NCBI RefSeq assembly: GCF_007993035.1
Contig: NZ_VOOS01000004.1
Span: 1-64,000 of the forward strand
Length of the DNA: 64,000 bases
Direction: 5' to 3'
Source: Vicingus serpentipes
Lineage (GTDB): Bacteria > Bacteroidota > Bacteroidia > Flavobacteriales_E > Vicingaceae
Positions within the stretch are counted from its first letter, which is position 1; each line of letters starts with the position of its first letter. A model generated the notes under the pieces. The model worked only from the letters and a program-made list of their open reading frames with translations, was not told the DNA's origin and searched no databases. Shown piece after piece: positions 52,393-61,495 of the stretch. The position numbers were made by a program, and so were the translations under genes.

Positions 52393-53703
52393 ATGTCAAC
52401 TACAACTATAAATCAAAAAGCTATTCTTGAAAAATTGAACATAAAAAGTTTGAACAAGATGCAAAATCAAGCTTTCAACTCAATTTCAACTAACTTAAAT
52501 ACTGTTTTACTTTCTCCAACAGGTACGGGTAAAACCTTAGCTTTTTTACTTCCCTTAATATCTAGTCTTAATTTAAACTTACCTGAAATTCAAGCTTTAA
52601 TTATTGTTCCTTCAAGAGAATTAGCGCTACAAATAGATCAAGTAATTAGAAGTATGGGGGCTGGCATTAAATCGAATGCTGTTTATGGTGGCCGTGCTTT
52701 CTCTAAAGATAAACTTGAACTGAAACATTTACCTTCAATATTAGTTGGAACTCCCGGAAGAATAGCTGATCATTTAAGAAAAGAAACTTTTTTTACCGAA
52801 AACATTAAAACATTAGTACTTGATGAGTTTGACAAATCACTTGAAGTTGGTTTTGAAAACGAAATGAAAGAAATTATAGCTTTATTACCTGATGTAGAAA
52901 AGAAAATTTTAACCTCAGCAACTCAAAAAATTGAAGTTCCAAAATTTGTTGGATTACAAGATCCAATTATTATTGATTTTTTAGAAGAAGGAGATTCTCA
53001 ATTAGTAGTAAAAACGGTTATTTCTCCTACAAAAGATAAAAGAAAAACCTTGGTTGAGTTGTTAAATAATTTAGGAAGTCAGCCTGGTATTATTTTTTGC
53101 AATTTTAAAGACACTATACAAGATGTAAGTGATTATTTAACTGACAACTTCATCAGTCATGGATGCTTTTATGGTGGATTAGAACAAAAAGACAGAGAAA
53201 GAGCACTTATAAAATTTAGAAATGGTACCCATCAACTTTTAATTGCTACAGATTTGGCTGCACGAGGAATTGATGTTCCTGAAATAAAATTTATCATCCA
53301 TTACGAATTACCTCCTAGAAATGAAGAGTTTACTCACAGAAATGGACGAACCGCCCGTATGAATGCTGATGGAACCGCCTATGTTTTAAAATGGAAAGAT
53401 GAAAGTTTAAGAGATTTTATTGTTTCTACTGAAATTGAAGAGTTAACACCTAAAAAAGCTCAACTTAAATCTAACTGGGAAACAATTTTTATTTCTGGAG
53501 GAAGAAAAGATAAAATTTCTAAAGGTGATATTGCTGGAATTTTTATGAAACAAGGCAACTTAACTAAAGATGAGCTAGGTATTATAGAGATTAAACAAGA
53601 CTGTTCCTTTGTAGCTATAGAAGCCACAAAAGCAAGTCATATTGTTAATCAATTTGATAATACTAGAATAAAAAAGAAAAAAGTGAGAATTACTATCGTT
53701 TAA
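52393..53703 (+). CDS. DEAD-like RNA helicase with variant motifs
   Basis: A 436-residue helicase. Motif I LSPTGTGKT (near 42), Ia PSRELALQ, Ib VGTPGRI, II DEFD (in LVLDEFDKS near 143, where DEAD is usual), III TSATQ, V ATDLAARGIDVP, and VI HRNGRTAR (HRIGRTAR usual). The C-terminal 70 residues (about 365-436) form a small domain with SGGRKDKISKGDIAGIF and FVAIEATKASHIV, resembling the DbpA RNA-binding domain of ribosome-assembly helicases. It probably unwinds rRNA during 50S assembly. The stop overlaps the DUF1456 gene stop by 4 bases. Confidence 0.9.
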   Translation: MSTTTINQKAILEKLNIKSLNKMQNQAFNSISTNLNTVLLSPTGTGKTLAFLLPLISSLNLNLPEIQALIIVPSRELALQIDQVIRSMGAGIKSNAVYGGRAFSKDKLELKHLPSILVGTPGRIADHLRKETFFTENIKTLVLDEFDKSLEVGFENEMKEIIALLPDVEKKILTSATQKIEVPKFVGLQDPIIIDFLEEGDSQLVVKTVISPTKDKRKTLVELLNNLGSQPGIIFCNFKDTIQDVSDYLTDNFISHGCFYGGLEQKDRERALIKFRNGTHQLLIATDLAARGIDVPEIKFIIHYELPPRNEEFTHRNGRTARMNADGTAYVLKWKDESLRDFIVSTEIEELTPKKAQLKSNWETIFISGGRKDKISKGDIAGIFMKQGNLTKDELGIIEIKQDCSFVAIEATKASHIVNQFDNTRIKKKKVRITIV

Positions 53704-53963
53704 TCTTTCTTTTCTTTTTTGGGAGGTTGGGGCTTTCGCTCCATAGGCCCTCTTTTATGAATGATTAATCCATTTAAAAAATTCCTTAATATTTGGTCTT
53801 GCAGTTCCATGTATTTAGGATGGTCTTCTTTCCTGAAAAAAGCATTTAATTCACTTTTAGAGATATTAAAATCAACCAACTTTAAAATTTCAACAATATC
53901 ATCGTCACGTAATTTTAAAGCAACTCTAATTTTCTTTAGCACATCATTATTCGTCAATCCCAT
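53700..53963 (-). CDS. DUF1456 (YehS-like) protein, single-repeat form
   Basis: An 87-residue protein. MGLTNNDVLKKIRVALKLRD, then DDIVEILKLVDFNISKSEL, FFRKEDHPKYMELQDQ and FLNGLIIHKRG match DUF1456. Typical members carry two such repeats (about 150 residues); this has one plus a basic Pro/Lys-rich tail (PQPPKKEKKD). The role is unknown. It is convergent with the helicase gene, sharing 4 bases at the stops. Confidence 0.8.
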   Translation of the reverse strand: MGLTNNDVLKKIRVALKLRDDDIVEILKLVDFNISKSELNAFFRKEDHPKYMELQDQILRNFLNGLIIHKRGPMERKPQPPKKEKKD

Positions 53964-54066
53964 AGTTCAATTTTTTGGAAAATTAGCTAATTAAGACTAT
54001 TTAGCAACAGCTAATTCAATAAAATAACCATAATAATTAAACTGTGTTAGGAAAATTAAAATAGCT

Positions 54067-54074
54067 TAAATTTG
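54067..54074 (+). promoter_or_regulatory. -7 promoter element of the hydrolase gene
   Basis: TAAATTTG, 21 bases before ATG 54096. It overlaps an in-frame TTG at 54072, which rules against that longer start. Confidence 0.6.
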
Positions 54075-54095
54075 ATAACCAAATTATTCATTACC

Positions 54096-55340
54096 ATGAA
54101 AAAAATATTAACTCTTTTACTTATCGTTGTTTGTGTTTCTTCTTCTGCACAACAAAATTATACGCCCATTATATTTGTGCATGGCATGTTAGGAAGTGGA
54201 GACAGTTGGGCTAAACCTGTTCAGTTATTTAGAGGGCAAGAATACCCATCAGAATACTTAAACGTTATGGATTGGAATTCTTTAATGTTTGGACAAATAA
54301 ATACTTCTAAACTGTTAGATAGCATTGTTGACGATGTCATTGCTAAAACAGGTGCAGAAAAAGTAAATTTAGTAGGACATTCTGCTGGTGGTGAAGTCTG
54401 TAGCGCTTATTTAAAAGATAGTGCTTACGTAAAAAAAGTAGAAAATTATATTCATTTAGCAAGTGGGAAACTAACCACAGATTTAACTGTTAGAACGCTT
54501 AACTTGTATTCTCCTGACGATCAAATTACTGGAGGAGAAGATATAACTGGTATTGAAAATATAGCGATACCTAATAAAGATCATTACGAAATTGCTACAA
54601 GTACTGAAAGTTTTCAAGCTATGTTTCGATTCTTCAATCCTAACCTAACACTTAAGTACCCGACTTCTATACTTCCAAAAAATGTTTCTGGCAGGGTAAT
54701 CTCATTAGGTGAAAATAAACCTGAAATAAATGCCACTATATTTATATTTGGTATCAATCCTGAAACTGGCGATAGAACTTCAAAAAGCCCTCTATTCACT
54801 TTTATAGCAGATGAAAATGGTAATTGGGGGCCTTTTTTAGCAGATGAGGAAACATTTTATGAATTTGTAATAAAACCCACAAACCCTAATAAAAGAACTG
54901 TTCATTATTACCGAGAACCATTTCAAACGGAAAATTCATTAGTGTATTTAAGAACGATTCCACAAGAAGGAATGGCCGCTATGCTATTGAGTGGAATACC
55001 AAAAGATAAAAAACAAGCTGCACTTGCAATTTTTAGTGCTAATAAAGCTGTTATTTATGGAAGAGACACTTTAATAGTGAACGGTATAGAACTTTCTTCT
55101 GAGCAATTATCTCCAGCAAAGAAAACAGCTATTGCACATTTTTTATACGATGATGATAAAGATGGAAAAACTAATGGGCAACCTCTTGCTGCTTTTCAAA
55201 TGTTTCCTTTTTTAAATGGCGTTGATGTTTTTTTAAATAGTAAACCAAAGGAATTAATAAGAATAAAGTTTAACCAAAACACTTTAACACTAAAACCAAT
55301 TCCTTCTGACGGAGGTGTTATGGTTGTAGTCTTTGATTAA
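54096..55340 (+). CDS. Exported alpha/beta hydrolase (lipase-like)
   Basis: A 414-residue protein from ATG 54096, with a signal peptide (VCVSSSAQQ). The hydrolase core (about 20-195) opens PIIFVHGMLGSGDSW (oxyanion HG motif), has the nucleophile elbow VGHSAGGE (Ser near 105), and likely completes the triad with Asp in YSPDDQITGG and His in KDHYEIATS. After it come a beta-sandwich (about 205-300) and a third domain (about 300-414) not seen in simple lipases. It resembles secreted lipases or esterases. The product acts in the periplasm or outside; no sorting domain is present. Confidence 0.83.
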   Translation: MKKILTLLLIVVCVSSSAQQNYTPIIFVHGMLGSGDSWAKPVQLFRGQEYPSEYLNVMDWNSLMFGQINTSKLLDSIVDDVIAKTGAEKVNLVGHSAGGEVCSAYLKDSAYVKKVENYIHLASGKLTTDLTVRTLNLYSPDDQITGGEDITGIENIAIPNKDHYEIATSTESFQAMFRFFNPNLTLKYPTSILPKNVSGRVISLGENKPEINATIFIFGINPETGDRTSKSPLFTFIADENGNWGPFLADEETFYEFVIKPTNPNKRTVHYYREPFQTENSLVYLRTIPQEGMAAMLLSGIPKDKKQAALAIFSANKAVIYGRDTLIVNGIELSSEQLSPAKKTAIAHFLYDDDKDGKTNGQPLAAFQMFPFLNGVDVFLNSKPKELIRIKFNQNTLTLKPIPSDGGVMVVVFD

Positions 55341-55373
55341 AAAATCAATACAAATGGAAGACCTTTTAAAAAG

Positions 55374-55445
55374 TAGCCCCGCTAGGAATCGAACCTAGAT
55401 CTACAGTTTAGGAAACTACTATTCTATCCATTGAACTACGGGGCC
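55374..55445 (-). tRNA. tRNA-Arg (anticodon CCT)
   Basis: A 72-base cloverleaf on the minus strand: acceptor GGCCCCG with CGGGGCT (G1-U72 wobble), discriminator A, D stem GTTC/GAAT, anticodon stem GTAGT/ACTGT with loop TTCCTAA (anticodon CCT), a 4-base variable loop, and T stem CTAGG/CCTAG with TTCGATT. CCA is not encoded. It reads AGG codons, the rare arginine set in this AT-rich genome. Confidence 0.93.
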
Positions 55446-55542
55446 AAGGTTGCAAATTTAGGAATATCAATGATTTAAATTGTATTTTATATATCTTCTA
55501 ATAAATAACCTTAAATTAACCGAAGTATATTAGTGTTCTTTA

Positions 55543-55550
55543 TATCTTTG
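55543..55550 (+). promoter_or_regulatory. -7 promoter element of the IPExxxVDY-pyk operon
   Basis: TATCTTTG, 17 bases before the ATG at 55568. Confidence 0.6.
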
Positions 55551-55567
55551 TTTATTATTTTTTATGC

Positions 55568-55981
55568 ATGACTAAACTGTTGTTAAATATCGAGGAAGAA
55601 TATGACTTTTACTTAATCGGTATTAGTTGTCATGCAAAAGATTATAGGTTGTGCTGGGAAATGAATAGGCTTTTAAATATTGATTTAGCCAGAACCGAAG
55701 ATTTAGATATTAATTTAAAAACCAATATTGGTAAATTCTCCTTTTATGAATTTATAGATGAAGAAAATTATTCTGAATATTACTTAATTGCTAATAGAAG
55801 CAGTAAAGGTTTTTTAATACCTGAACAAAAAAATACCGATTTTTTATTTATGATAAAAGGAGCGGCTTACGATTCAGTTATAGACGAGATTTCTGAAAAA
55901 ATTAGTTCATCAGAAATAGTATTAACTTCGTTTAATATTAATGTCGAGGCCTTAAAGTCAAAACAAAACTTATTATTTTAA
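55568..55981 (+). CDS. IPExxxVDY family protein
   Basis: A 137-residue cytoplasmic protein. Its opening LNIEEEYDFYLIGISCHAKD and RLCWEMNRLLNIDL, and the late motif LIPEQKNTDFLFMIKG, identify the Bacteroidota IPExxxVDY family; the motif here is IPEQKNTDF, a T/F variant of VDY. No function is established. Its stop and the pyk start are 2 bases apart, the usual arrangement of this family before pyruvate kinase, so coordination with glycolysis is likely (inference). Confidence 0.88.
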   Translation: MTKLLLNIEEEYDFYLIGISCHAKDYRLCWEMNRLLNIDLARTEDLDINLKTNIGKFSFYEFIDEENYSEYYLIANRSSKGFLIPEQKNTDFLFMIKGAAYDSVIDEISEKISSSEIVLTSFNINVEALKSKQNLLF

Positions 55982-55983
55982 CT

Positions 55984-57411
55984 ATGGATTTTAGAAAAAC
56001 AAAAATAGTTGCTACAATTGGACCAGCAACATCCTCAAAAGAGAAACTGAAAGAGCTTATCGATGCAGGAGTAAATGTGTGTAGAATTAACTTTTCTCAT
56101 GGGGCTTATGCTGATCATGAATCGGTAATTAATAACATTAGAGAAATTAACAAGGAAACAGGTGGTAATACTGCTATTTTAGGAGATTTACAAGGTCCTA
56201 AAATTAGAGTTGGTGAGATAGAAAATAATAGTGCCAATCTTATTAATGGAGAAGAGATTATTTTAACTTCAAAAAAATGTGTTGGTACTAAAGATAAAGT
56301 ATATATCAGTTATCAAAATTTTCCAAAAGATGTTCACCCTGGAGAAACAATATTATTAGATGATGGGAAGCTTAACCTAAAAATTAAATCAACAAATAAT
56401 GTTGATGAAGTGATTGCAATTGTTGTTCACGGAGGAATTCTTTCGTCAAACAAAGGGGTCAATCTTCCTAATACCAATGTTTCTTTACCTTGCTTAACCG
56501 AAAAAGATTTAAATGATTTAGATTTTGCTTTAAAAATGAATCTAAGTTGGATTGGGTTATCATTTGTTAGAAATGCAAGAGATATTATTGAATTAAAACA
56601 CATCATTTCTGAGCACAAAAGCAATGCAAAAGTTATTGCAAAAATTGAAAAACCAGAAGCGATTAAAGACATCGATGATATTATTAAGCATACTGATGCC
56701 ATTATGGTTGCAAGAGGAGATTTAGGTGTAGAAATTCCTTTTCATGAAGTACCCTTAATTCAAAAAATGCTAGTCAAAAAATGTATGACTGCTGCAAAAC
56801 CTGTTATTATTGCTACTCAAATGATGGAAAGTATGATAGAAAATATCACACCTTCACGTGCAGAAGTTAATGACGTTGCAAACGCTGTTTTAGATGGTGC
56901 TGACGCAGTAATGCTAAGCGGAGAAACTTCAGTTGGAAAACACCCAATTAAAGTAATTGAGAGTATCGTTAAAATTATTAATGATGTAGAAAAAACAGAT
57001 TCTCTATATCACTATGAATATCCACCAGATGAAGATAACCATGATAGATATATTACCGATTCTATCTGTTTTAATTCTTGCCGTTTAGCTCAAAGGACAA
57101 ATGCTAGTGCAATTGTTACTATGACTTTCTCTGGTTATACTGGATTTAAAATTGCAAGTTTTAGACCAAAAGCAGGAATTTTTATATTTACTGGGAATCA
57201 CGAAATATTAAATATGTTGAGTTTAGTTTGGGGTGTTAAAGCTTTCTATTACGATAAGTTTGTAAGTACCGACCACACCATTGCCGACATTAAATATATT
57301 TTAAAAAAACAAGGCTATGTTAAGGTAAACGACCTCACAATTAATATTGCAAGTATGCCAATTACAGAGAAAGGACAATCAAACATGATGAAGTTAAGTT
57401 ATGTAGAGTAA
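55984..57411 (+). CDS. pyk: Pyruvate kinase
   Basis: A 475-residue enzyme making pyruvate and ATP from phosphoenolpyruvate, the last step of glycolysis. RKTKIVATIGPATSSKEKL and VCRINFSHGAYADH (substrate-binding Arg/Asn/Ser/His, near 30), the KIEKPEAIKDID active-site Lys stretch (near 221), and MVARGDLGVEIPFHEVP (near 243) are all present. The B domain lies at about 70-165. The C-terminal domain (about 345-475) is short, as in the form lacking an extra PEP-utiliser domain. Cotranscribed with the IPExxxVDY gene. Confidence 0.96.
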   Translation: MDFRKTKIVATIGPATSSKEKLKELIDAGVNVCRINFSHGAYADHESVINNIREINKETGGNTAILGDLQGPKIRVGEIENNSANLINGEEIILTSKKCVGTKDKVYISYQNFPKDVHPGETILLDDGKLNLKIKSTNNVDEVIAIVVHGGILSSNKGVNLPNTNVSLPCLTEKDLNDLDFALKMNLSWIGLSFVRNARDIIELKHIISEHKSNAKVIAKIEKPEAIKDIDDIIKHTDAIMVARGDLGVEIPFHEVPLIQKMLVKKCMTAAKPVIIATQMMESMIENITPSRAEVNDVANAVLDGADAVMLSGETSVGKHPIKVIESIVKIINDVEKTDSLYHYEYPPDEDNHDRYITDSICFNSCRLAQRTNASAIVTMTFSGYTGFKIASFRPKAGIFIFTGNHEILNMLSLVWGVKAFYYDKFVSTDHTIADIKYILKKQGYVKVNDLTINIASMPITEKGQSNMMKLSYVE

Positions 57412-57451
57412 TTTTAAAGCAACAGAAAATTACAGACTCCTTATTACTTAG

Positions 57452-57459
57452 TACCTTTG
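57452..57459 (+). promoter_or_regulatory. -7 promoter element of proC
   Basis: TACCTTTG, 19 bases before the GTG at 57479. Confidence 0.55.
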
Positions 57460-57478
57460 CCTTTAAAATTGTGAAATT

Positions 57479-58285
57479 GTGAATACAAAAATTACCATAA
57501 TTGGTGCAGGAAATTTAGGAACTTCATTAGTTAAAGGGTTAGTAGAAAGTAAAATTTACACCCCTCAAAACTTTGTTTTAACCAGACGGAATACTACTAA
57601 GCTCTCTTCATTTAAAGAGATTGGCTGTGAAATAGCTATTAATAATATCGAAGCTGTTACTAATGCTAATATTATTATTTTAGCTGTACTTCCACAAAAA
57701 ATAAATGAAGTTCTAAATGAATTAAAAGGAAGTATTAAAGAAGATCAATTGGTCGTTTCTTTAGTTTCAGGTGTAAAAGTTAAAAACATCCAAAATATAC
57801 TTGGAAGTACAATTCCAGTTGTAAGAGCAATGCCAAATACTGCCATTGCTATTCGCGAATCGATGACTTGCATTGCTACAACAAGCAATTGGAATGAAAA
57901 ACTACCTGAAGTTGAAGATTTATTTAAGCTCGTTGGAGAAACTATCGTAATAAATGAAGAACAAATGACTTCAGCTACTGCATTATGTGCCTGTGGAATT
58001 GCTTTCTTCTTAAGAGCAATAAGAGCTGCTTCGCAAGGTGGTAATGAAATAGATTTTCATGCTAATGAAGCTTTAAAAATGGCCGCTCAAACTGCAAAAG
58101 GTGCTGCAAGTTTATTGATTGCTAACAATTCACACCCAGAGGATGAAATTGACAAAGTAACATCTCCAAAAGGTTGCACTATTGCTGGTTTAAATGAAAT
58201 GGAGCATAACGGATTTAGTTCATCTTTTATAAAAGGCATAACAATCTCAGCTAAACAAGCAAAAGACCTTTACACAGAAGAATAA
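57479..58285 (+). CDS. proC: Pyrroline-5-carboxylate reductase
   Basis: A 268-residue NAD(P)H-dependent enzyme, the final step of proline synthesis. The Rossmann motif IIGAGNLGTSLVKGL starts at residue 7, so the GTG at 57479 is the only suitable start. VLPQKINEVLNEL, the VVRAMPNTAIAI motif (near 117), and the C-terminal helical region with KVTSPKGCTIAGLNEMEHNG (near 223), the conserved ProC signature, are intact. An MscS gene follows 7 bases later, so proline synthesis, a classic osmoprotection route, is in one operon with an osmotic channel. Confidence 0.95.
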   Translation: MNTKITIIGAGNLGTSLVKGLVESKIYTPQNFVLTRRNTTKLSSFKEIGCEIAINNIEAVTNANIIILAVLPQKINEVLNELKGSIKEDQLVVSLVSGVKVKNIQNILGSTIPVVRAMPNTAIAIRESMTCIATTSNWNEKLPEVEDLFKLVGETIVINEEQMTSATALCACGIAFFLRAIRAASQGGNEIDFHANEALKMAAQTAKGAASLLIANNSHPEDEIDKVTSPKGCTIAGLNEMEHNGFSSSFIKGITISAKQAKDLYTEE

Positions 58286-58292
58286 ACTACAA

Positions 58293-59135
58293 ATGAAATA
58301 CCTTGAACAAATATTAAATTTTAAATTAATTGAACTAGGTAATTTTTCATTATCGGTATCTAACATTGTTTTAATTGGTATAATTTTTCTAGGTGTTAAA
58401 ATTTTACTAAAGGGTGTAGAGGCTTTAATTAACAAAAGACTTTCTGACAAAGGAGGAGTTAAAGAAGGTCAAGGGAGATCTATTGTTCAAATTATAAAAT
58501 ACATCGTTTATATTTTAGCTTCTTTTGTAACCATAAAAAGCCTTGGTATAGACATTACAATAATCGGAGCTTTCTTTGCTACTTTAGGTTTAGGGCTTGG
58601 ATTTGCACTTCAAGAACTCTTTAGAGATGTGATTTCTGGTATCGTAATTTTATTTGAAAGAAATGTAAAAGTTGGTGATATTTTAGAAGTTGATAATCTT
58701 GTGGGAAACGTAAAAGAAATTCGATTAAGAACTTCTGTTTTAAGAACACGAGATGGAATTTATATGGTAATTCCGAACTCACGAATTATTAATGAAAAAG
58801 TAATAAACTGGACTGCAAATAATAAATCTACGCGTTTCTCTGTATCGGTAGGAGTGGCGTATGGTTCTGACGTTGAAAAAGTAAAAGAACTTTTACTTAA
58901 GAGTGTTGAAAATCATGAGAAAATATCTACACGACCTGCTCCAATTGTATTTTTTAACGATTTTGGTGATTCTGCTCTATTATTTGAATTGCGTTTTTGG
59001 ACTGTAGAAACTTGGGCAATAGAAGTCACTAAGAGTGAAATTCGCTTTAAAATCAATCAATTATTTAGAGAAAACAACATCCAAATCCCTTTCCCTCAAA
59101 GAGACGTGCATGTTATTCAAAAAATAAACGAATAA
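58293..59135 (+). CDS. MscS-family mechanosensitive channel (3)
   Basis: A 280-residue protein with three N-terminal helices (about 18-45, 66-88, 92-115). FFATLGLGLGFALQELFRDV marks the pore helix, with ILFERNVKVGDILEV and MVIPNSRIINEKVINW in the beta domain and IPFPQRDVHVI at the end. This is the larger-gap small MscS type. It is placed between proC and a ClC channel gene, 7 bases after proC; the ClC gene starts at the base after its stop (TAAGTG). Confidence 0.93.
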   Translation: MKYLEQILNFKLIELGNFSLSVSNIVLIGIIFLGVKILLKGVEALINKRLSDKGGVKEGQGRSIVQIIKYIVYILASFVTIKSLGIDITIIGAFFATLGLGLGFALQELFRDVISGIVILFERNVKVGDILEVDNLVGNVKEIRLRTSVLRTRDGIYMVIPNSRIINEKVINWTANNKSTRFSVSVGVAYGSDVEKVKELLLKSVENHEKISTRPAPIVFFNDFGDSALLFELRFWTVETWAIEVTKSEIRFKINQLFRENNIQIPFPQRDVHVIQKINE

Positions 59136-60908
59136 GTGAACTTTAACACAATTTTTACTAAACTTTCACTACTACGAACTAAAATTCAACCCAAGCATTT
59201 TGTCTTGTTTTTAAGTTTAGTTGTAGGCTTACTCTCTGGATTAGCAGTAGTTGTTATTAAAAATTCTGTTCACTTCATACAAAATCTTCTTACCTTAAGT
59301 TTAGTTAAAGATTATCAGAATTATTTGTTTTTTGTGTATCCGTTTATTGGATTACTTTTAACCACGTTATTTATAAAGTTTGTAATCAAAAAACCAATTG
59401 GTCATGGTATTCCTAATACCTTATTTGCCATTTCACGAAACAATAGCGTAATAAAAGCATACAATATGTTTGCTTCAATTGTTGCTAGTGCTTTTACAGT
59501 AGGGTTTGGCGGTTCTGTTGGATTAGAAGGCCCAACAGTATCAACAAACAGCGCCATAGGCTCTAATATTGCACAACTATTTAAAGTTGATTATAAAACA
59601 GCAACACTCCTAGTTGGTTGTGGAGCTGCTGGTGCAATGTCAGGCATTTTTAATGCACCTATTGCTGCTCTAGTTTTTGTATTAGAGGTTTTTATGTTTG
59701 ACTTATCACTAGCCTCAATGATTCCGTTTCTAATGGCTTCCGTTTCAGCTGCTTTAAGCTCTAGAATGGTTCTTGGTAATAATGTTTTATTTGATGTGAA
59801 AATTCATGATGCTTTTGTTGCTTCTGAATTTCCATATTTTATTTTGCTAGGTATATTTACTGGACTAATTTCTGTTTACTTCAATAAGATGTTTTGGCTA
59901 GTTGAAGGGGTATTTGAGAAAATCAAACAACAAAAATATCGACTTATCATTGGAGGAGTACTTCTAGGAGGTTTAATCTTTTTGGTGCCGCCTCTTTATG
60001 GTGAAGGATTCGAAACTATTACTGCTTTATTAAAAGGAGACTTTAAGCAAGTTGTTGACCATAGTTTATTTTTTGATAAAAAAGAAGACATCCTCATTGT
60101 TTTAGGCCTTTTATTTGGAATTATATTTTTAAAAGTTATTGCCTCTGCTATTACCTTTGGAGCTGGTGGTATAGGAGGGGTATTTGCTCCTTCATTATTT
60201 ATGGGAGCAACTAGTGGATTTGTTTTTGCAAAAACATTAAATATTTTTAGAGATAGTAATCTCTCGGAAACGAACTTCACTCTAGTTGGGATGGCAGGCT
60301 TAATTGCGGGTGTTTTACACGCTCCTCTTACTTCCTTGTTTTTAATCGCTGAAATTACAAAAGGATATGAATTAATTATCCCCTTGATGATAACTGCAGC
60401 CATTGCTTACTTGACTTCAAAATATTTTGTGCCTTATTCCGTATATACTATGCAACTGGCTAAAAGAGGACAATTAATTACTAGGCATAAAGATAAAGCA
60501 GTGTTAACTCTAATGAAGCTTCATACAGAAGTAGAAAAAGACTTTAATAATATTAATCCTAGTGCAAATTTAGGAGACTTAGTTAAGATTGTCTCTAAGT
60601 CAAAAAGGAATCTGTTTCCTGTAGTTGATGAATCTGGTATTTTACACGGCATAATTACATTAGATGATATTCGAGAGATAATGTTTAAACCAGAAATGTA
60701 TAATAGCACTAGTGTTAAATCATTAATGATTATACCACAAACCTATGTTCACTTATCAGACAATATGGATGTGGTAATGCAAAAATTCTCTAAAAGTAAA
60801 GCTTGGAATTTGCCTGTTATTGATGGCAATAAATATGTTGGTTTTGTATCAAAATCTAAACTGTTTAACGCATATAGAAAGTTGTTAGTCGAATTTTCAG
60901 AAGAATAA
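59136..60908 (+). CDS. ClC chloride channel/antiporter with CBS pair
   Basis: A 590-residue membrane protein. The ClC core (about 20-435) has the anion-pore motifs GFGGSVGLEGPTVSTNSAIG (residue about 127; the Glu in GLEGP is the gating Glu), GAAGAMSGIFNAPIAA, and GAGGIGGVFAPSLFMGA (near 348). C-terminal CBS domains (about 470-585) bind adenine nucleotides and often gate the channel. The start is GTG directly after the upstream stop, so it is translationally coupled. It may act with MscS and ProC in osmotic and acid response. Confidence 0.92.
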   Translation: MNFNTIFTKLSLLRTKIQPKHFVLFLSLVVGLLSGLAVVVIKNSVHFIQNLLTLSLVKDYQNYLFFVYPFIGLLLTTLFIKFVIKKPIGHGIPNTLFAISRNNSVIKAYNMFASIVASAFTVGFGGSVGLEGPTVSTNSAIGSNIAQLFKVDYKTATLLVGCGAAGAMSGIFNAPIAALVFVLEVFMFDLSLASMIPFLMASVSAALSSRMVLGNNVLFDVKIHDAFVASEFPYFILLGIFTGLISVYFNKMFWLVEGVFEKIKQQKYRLIIGGVLLGGLIFLVPPLYGEGFETITALLKGDFKQVVDHSLFFDKKEDILIVLGLLFGIIFLKVIASAITFGAGGIGGVFAPSLFMGATSGFVFAKTLNIFRDSNLSETNFTLVGMAGLIAGVLHAPLTSLFLIAEITKGYELIIPLMITAAIAYLTSKYFVPYSVYTMQLAKRGQLITRHKDKAVLTLMKLHTEVEKDFNNINPSANLGDLVKIVSKSKRNLFPVVDESGILHGIITLDDIREIMFKPEMYNSTSVKSLMIIPQTYVHLSDNMDVVMQKFSKSKAWNLPVIDGNKYVGFVSKSKLFNAYRKLLVEFSEE

Positions 60909-60951
60909 GTTAATTCGTGAGAATTGTCATTAGAAAAGTAGTATTTACGGC

Positions 60952-60959
60952 GTACTTTT
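60952..60959 (+). promoter_or_regulatory. -7 promoter element of the cytochrome c gene
   Basis: TACTTTTG, 31 bases before the ATG at 60991. Confidence 0.6.
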
Positions 60960-60990
60960 GATTTAGATTATAACTTAAACTCATCATAAA

Positions 60991-61422
60991 ATGAAAAAGA
61001 TTACACTAAGTGCAATTGCATTATCTGCAATTTTTACAATTTCCACACTTACTTCTTGTGGTGGTGGAGAAAGTCATGAAGCTAAGAATGAAACAAGTAC
61101 TGAGGTTGCTACTGAAACAGCAACTGAGAAAGTAGAAGTTGCTGAAGTTGAAGTAGATCTTCCTGGGAAAGAAACTTTTAAAACAAGTGGATGTGTTGCT
61201 TGCCATGAACCAAACAGAAAAGTTGTTGGACCTGCATTAAAGGATATTTCAGCTGCTTATCTTGACAATAGAGAAGGTTTAACAGCTTTCTTAAAAGGTG
61301 AAGGTGAAGCGATTGTGGACCCTGCTCAAGCTGCTGTGATGGCTCCACAAATAGAAATTACTAAAGTAATGGAAGATGCTGATAGAGATTTAATTATTGA
61401 CTACATTTTATCAATTAAATAA
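60991..61422 (+). CDS. Cytochrome c lipoprotein
   Basis: A 143-residue protein. The lipobox is STLTSCGGG (Cys near 23); a Glu/Thr/Val-rich low-complexity spacer (about 28-58) tethers the heme domain. The heme motif is CVACH (residues 68-72), with NRKVVGPALKDIS after it and a later Met (VMAPQIEITK) as probable axial ligand. It is a class I c-type cytochrome of about 75 residues, attached to the membrane, carrying electrons to a terminal oxidase or oxidoreductase. It is a single gene. Confidence 0.9.
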   Translation: MKKITLSAIALSAIFTISTLTSCGGGESHEAKNETSTEVATETATEKVEVAEVEVDLPGKETFKTSGCVACHEPNRKVVGPALKDISAAYLDNREGLTAFLKGEGEAIVDPAQAAVMAPQIEITKVMEDADRDLIIDYILSIK

Positions 61423-61440
61423 TCAATAATTTGCTTTAAT

Positions 61441-61478
61441 AAAAAAAGCCCTTACTTTTAAAAGTAAGGGCTTTTTTT
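61441..61478. terminator. Bidirectional terminator (perfect 19-bp stem)
   Basis: 61441-61459 and 61460-61478 are exact complements, AAAAAAAGCCCTTACTTTT and its reverse complement, with no loop beyond the four A/T bases at the tip. It serves the convergent cytochrome c and Usp genes. Confidence 0.9.
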
Positions 61479-61495
61479 ATTAAGTTTTATACTTA

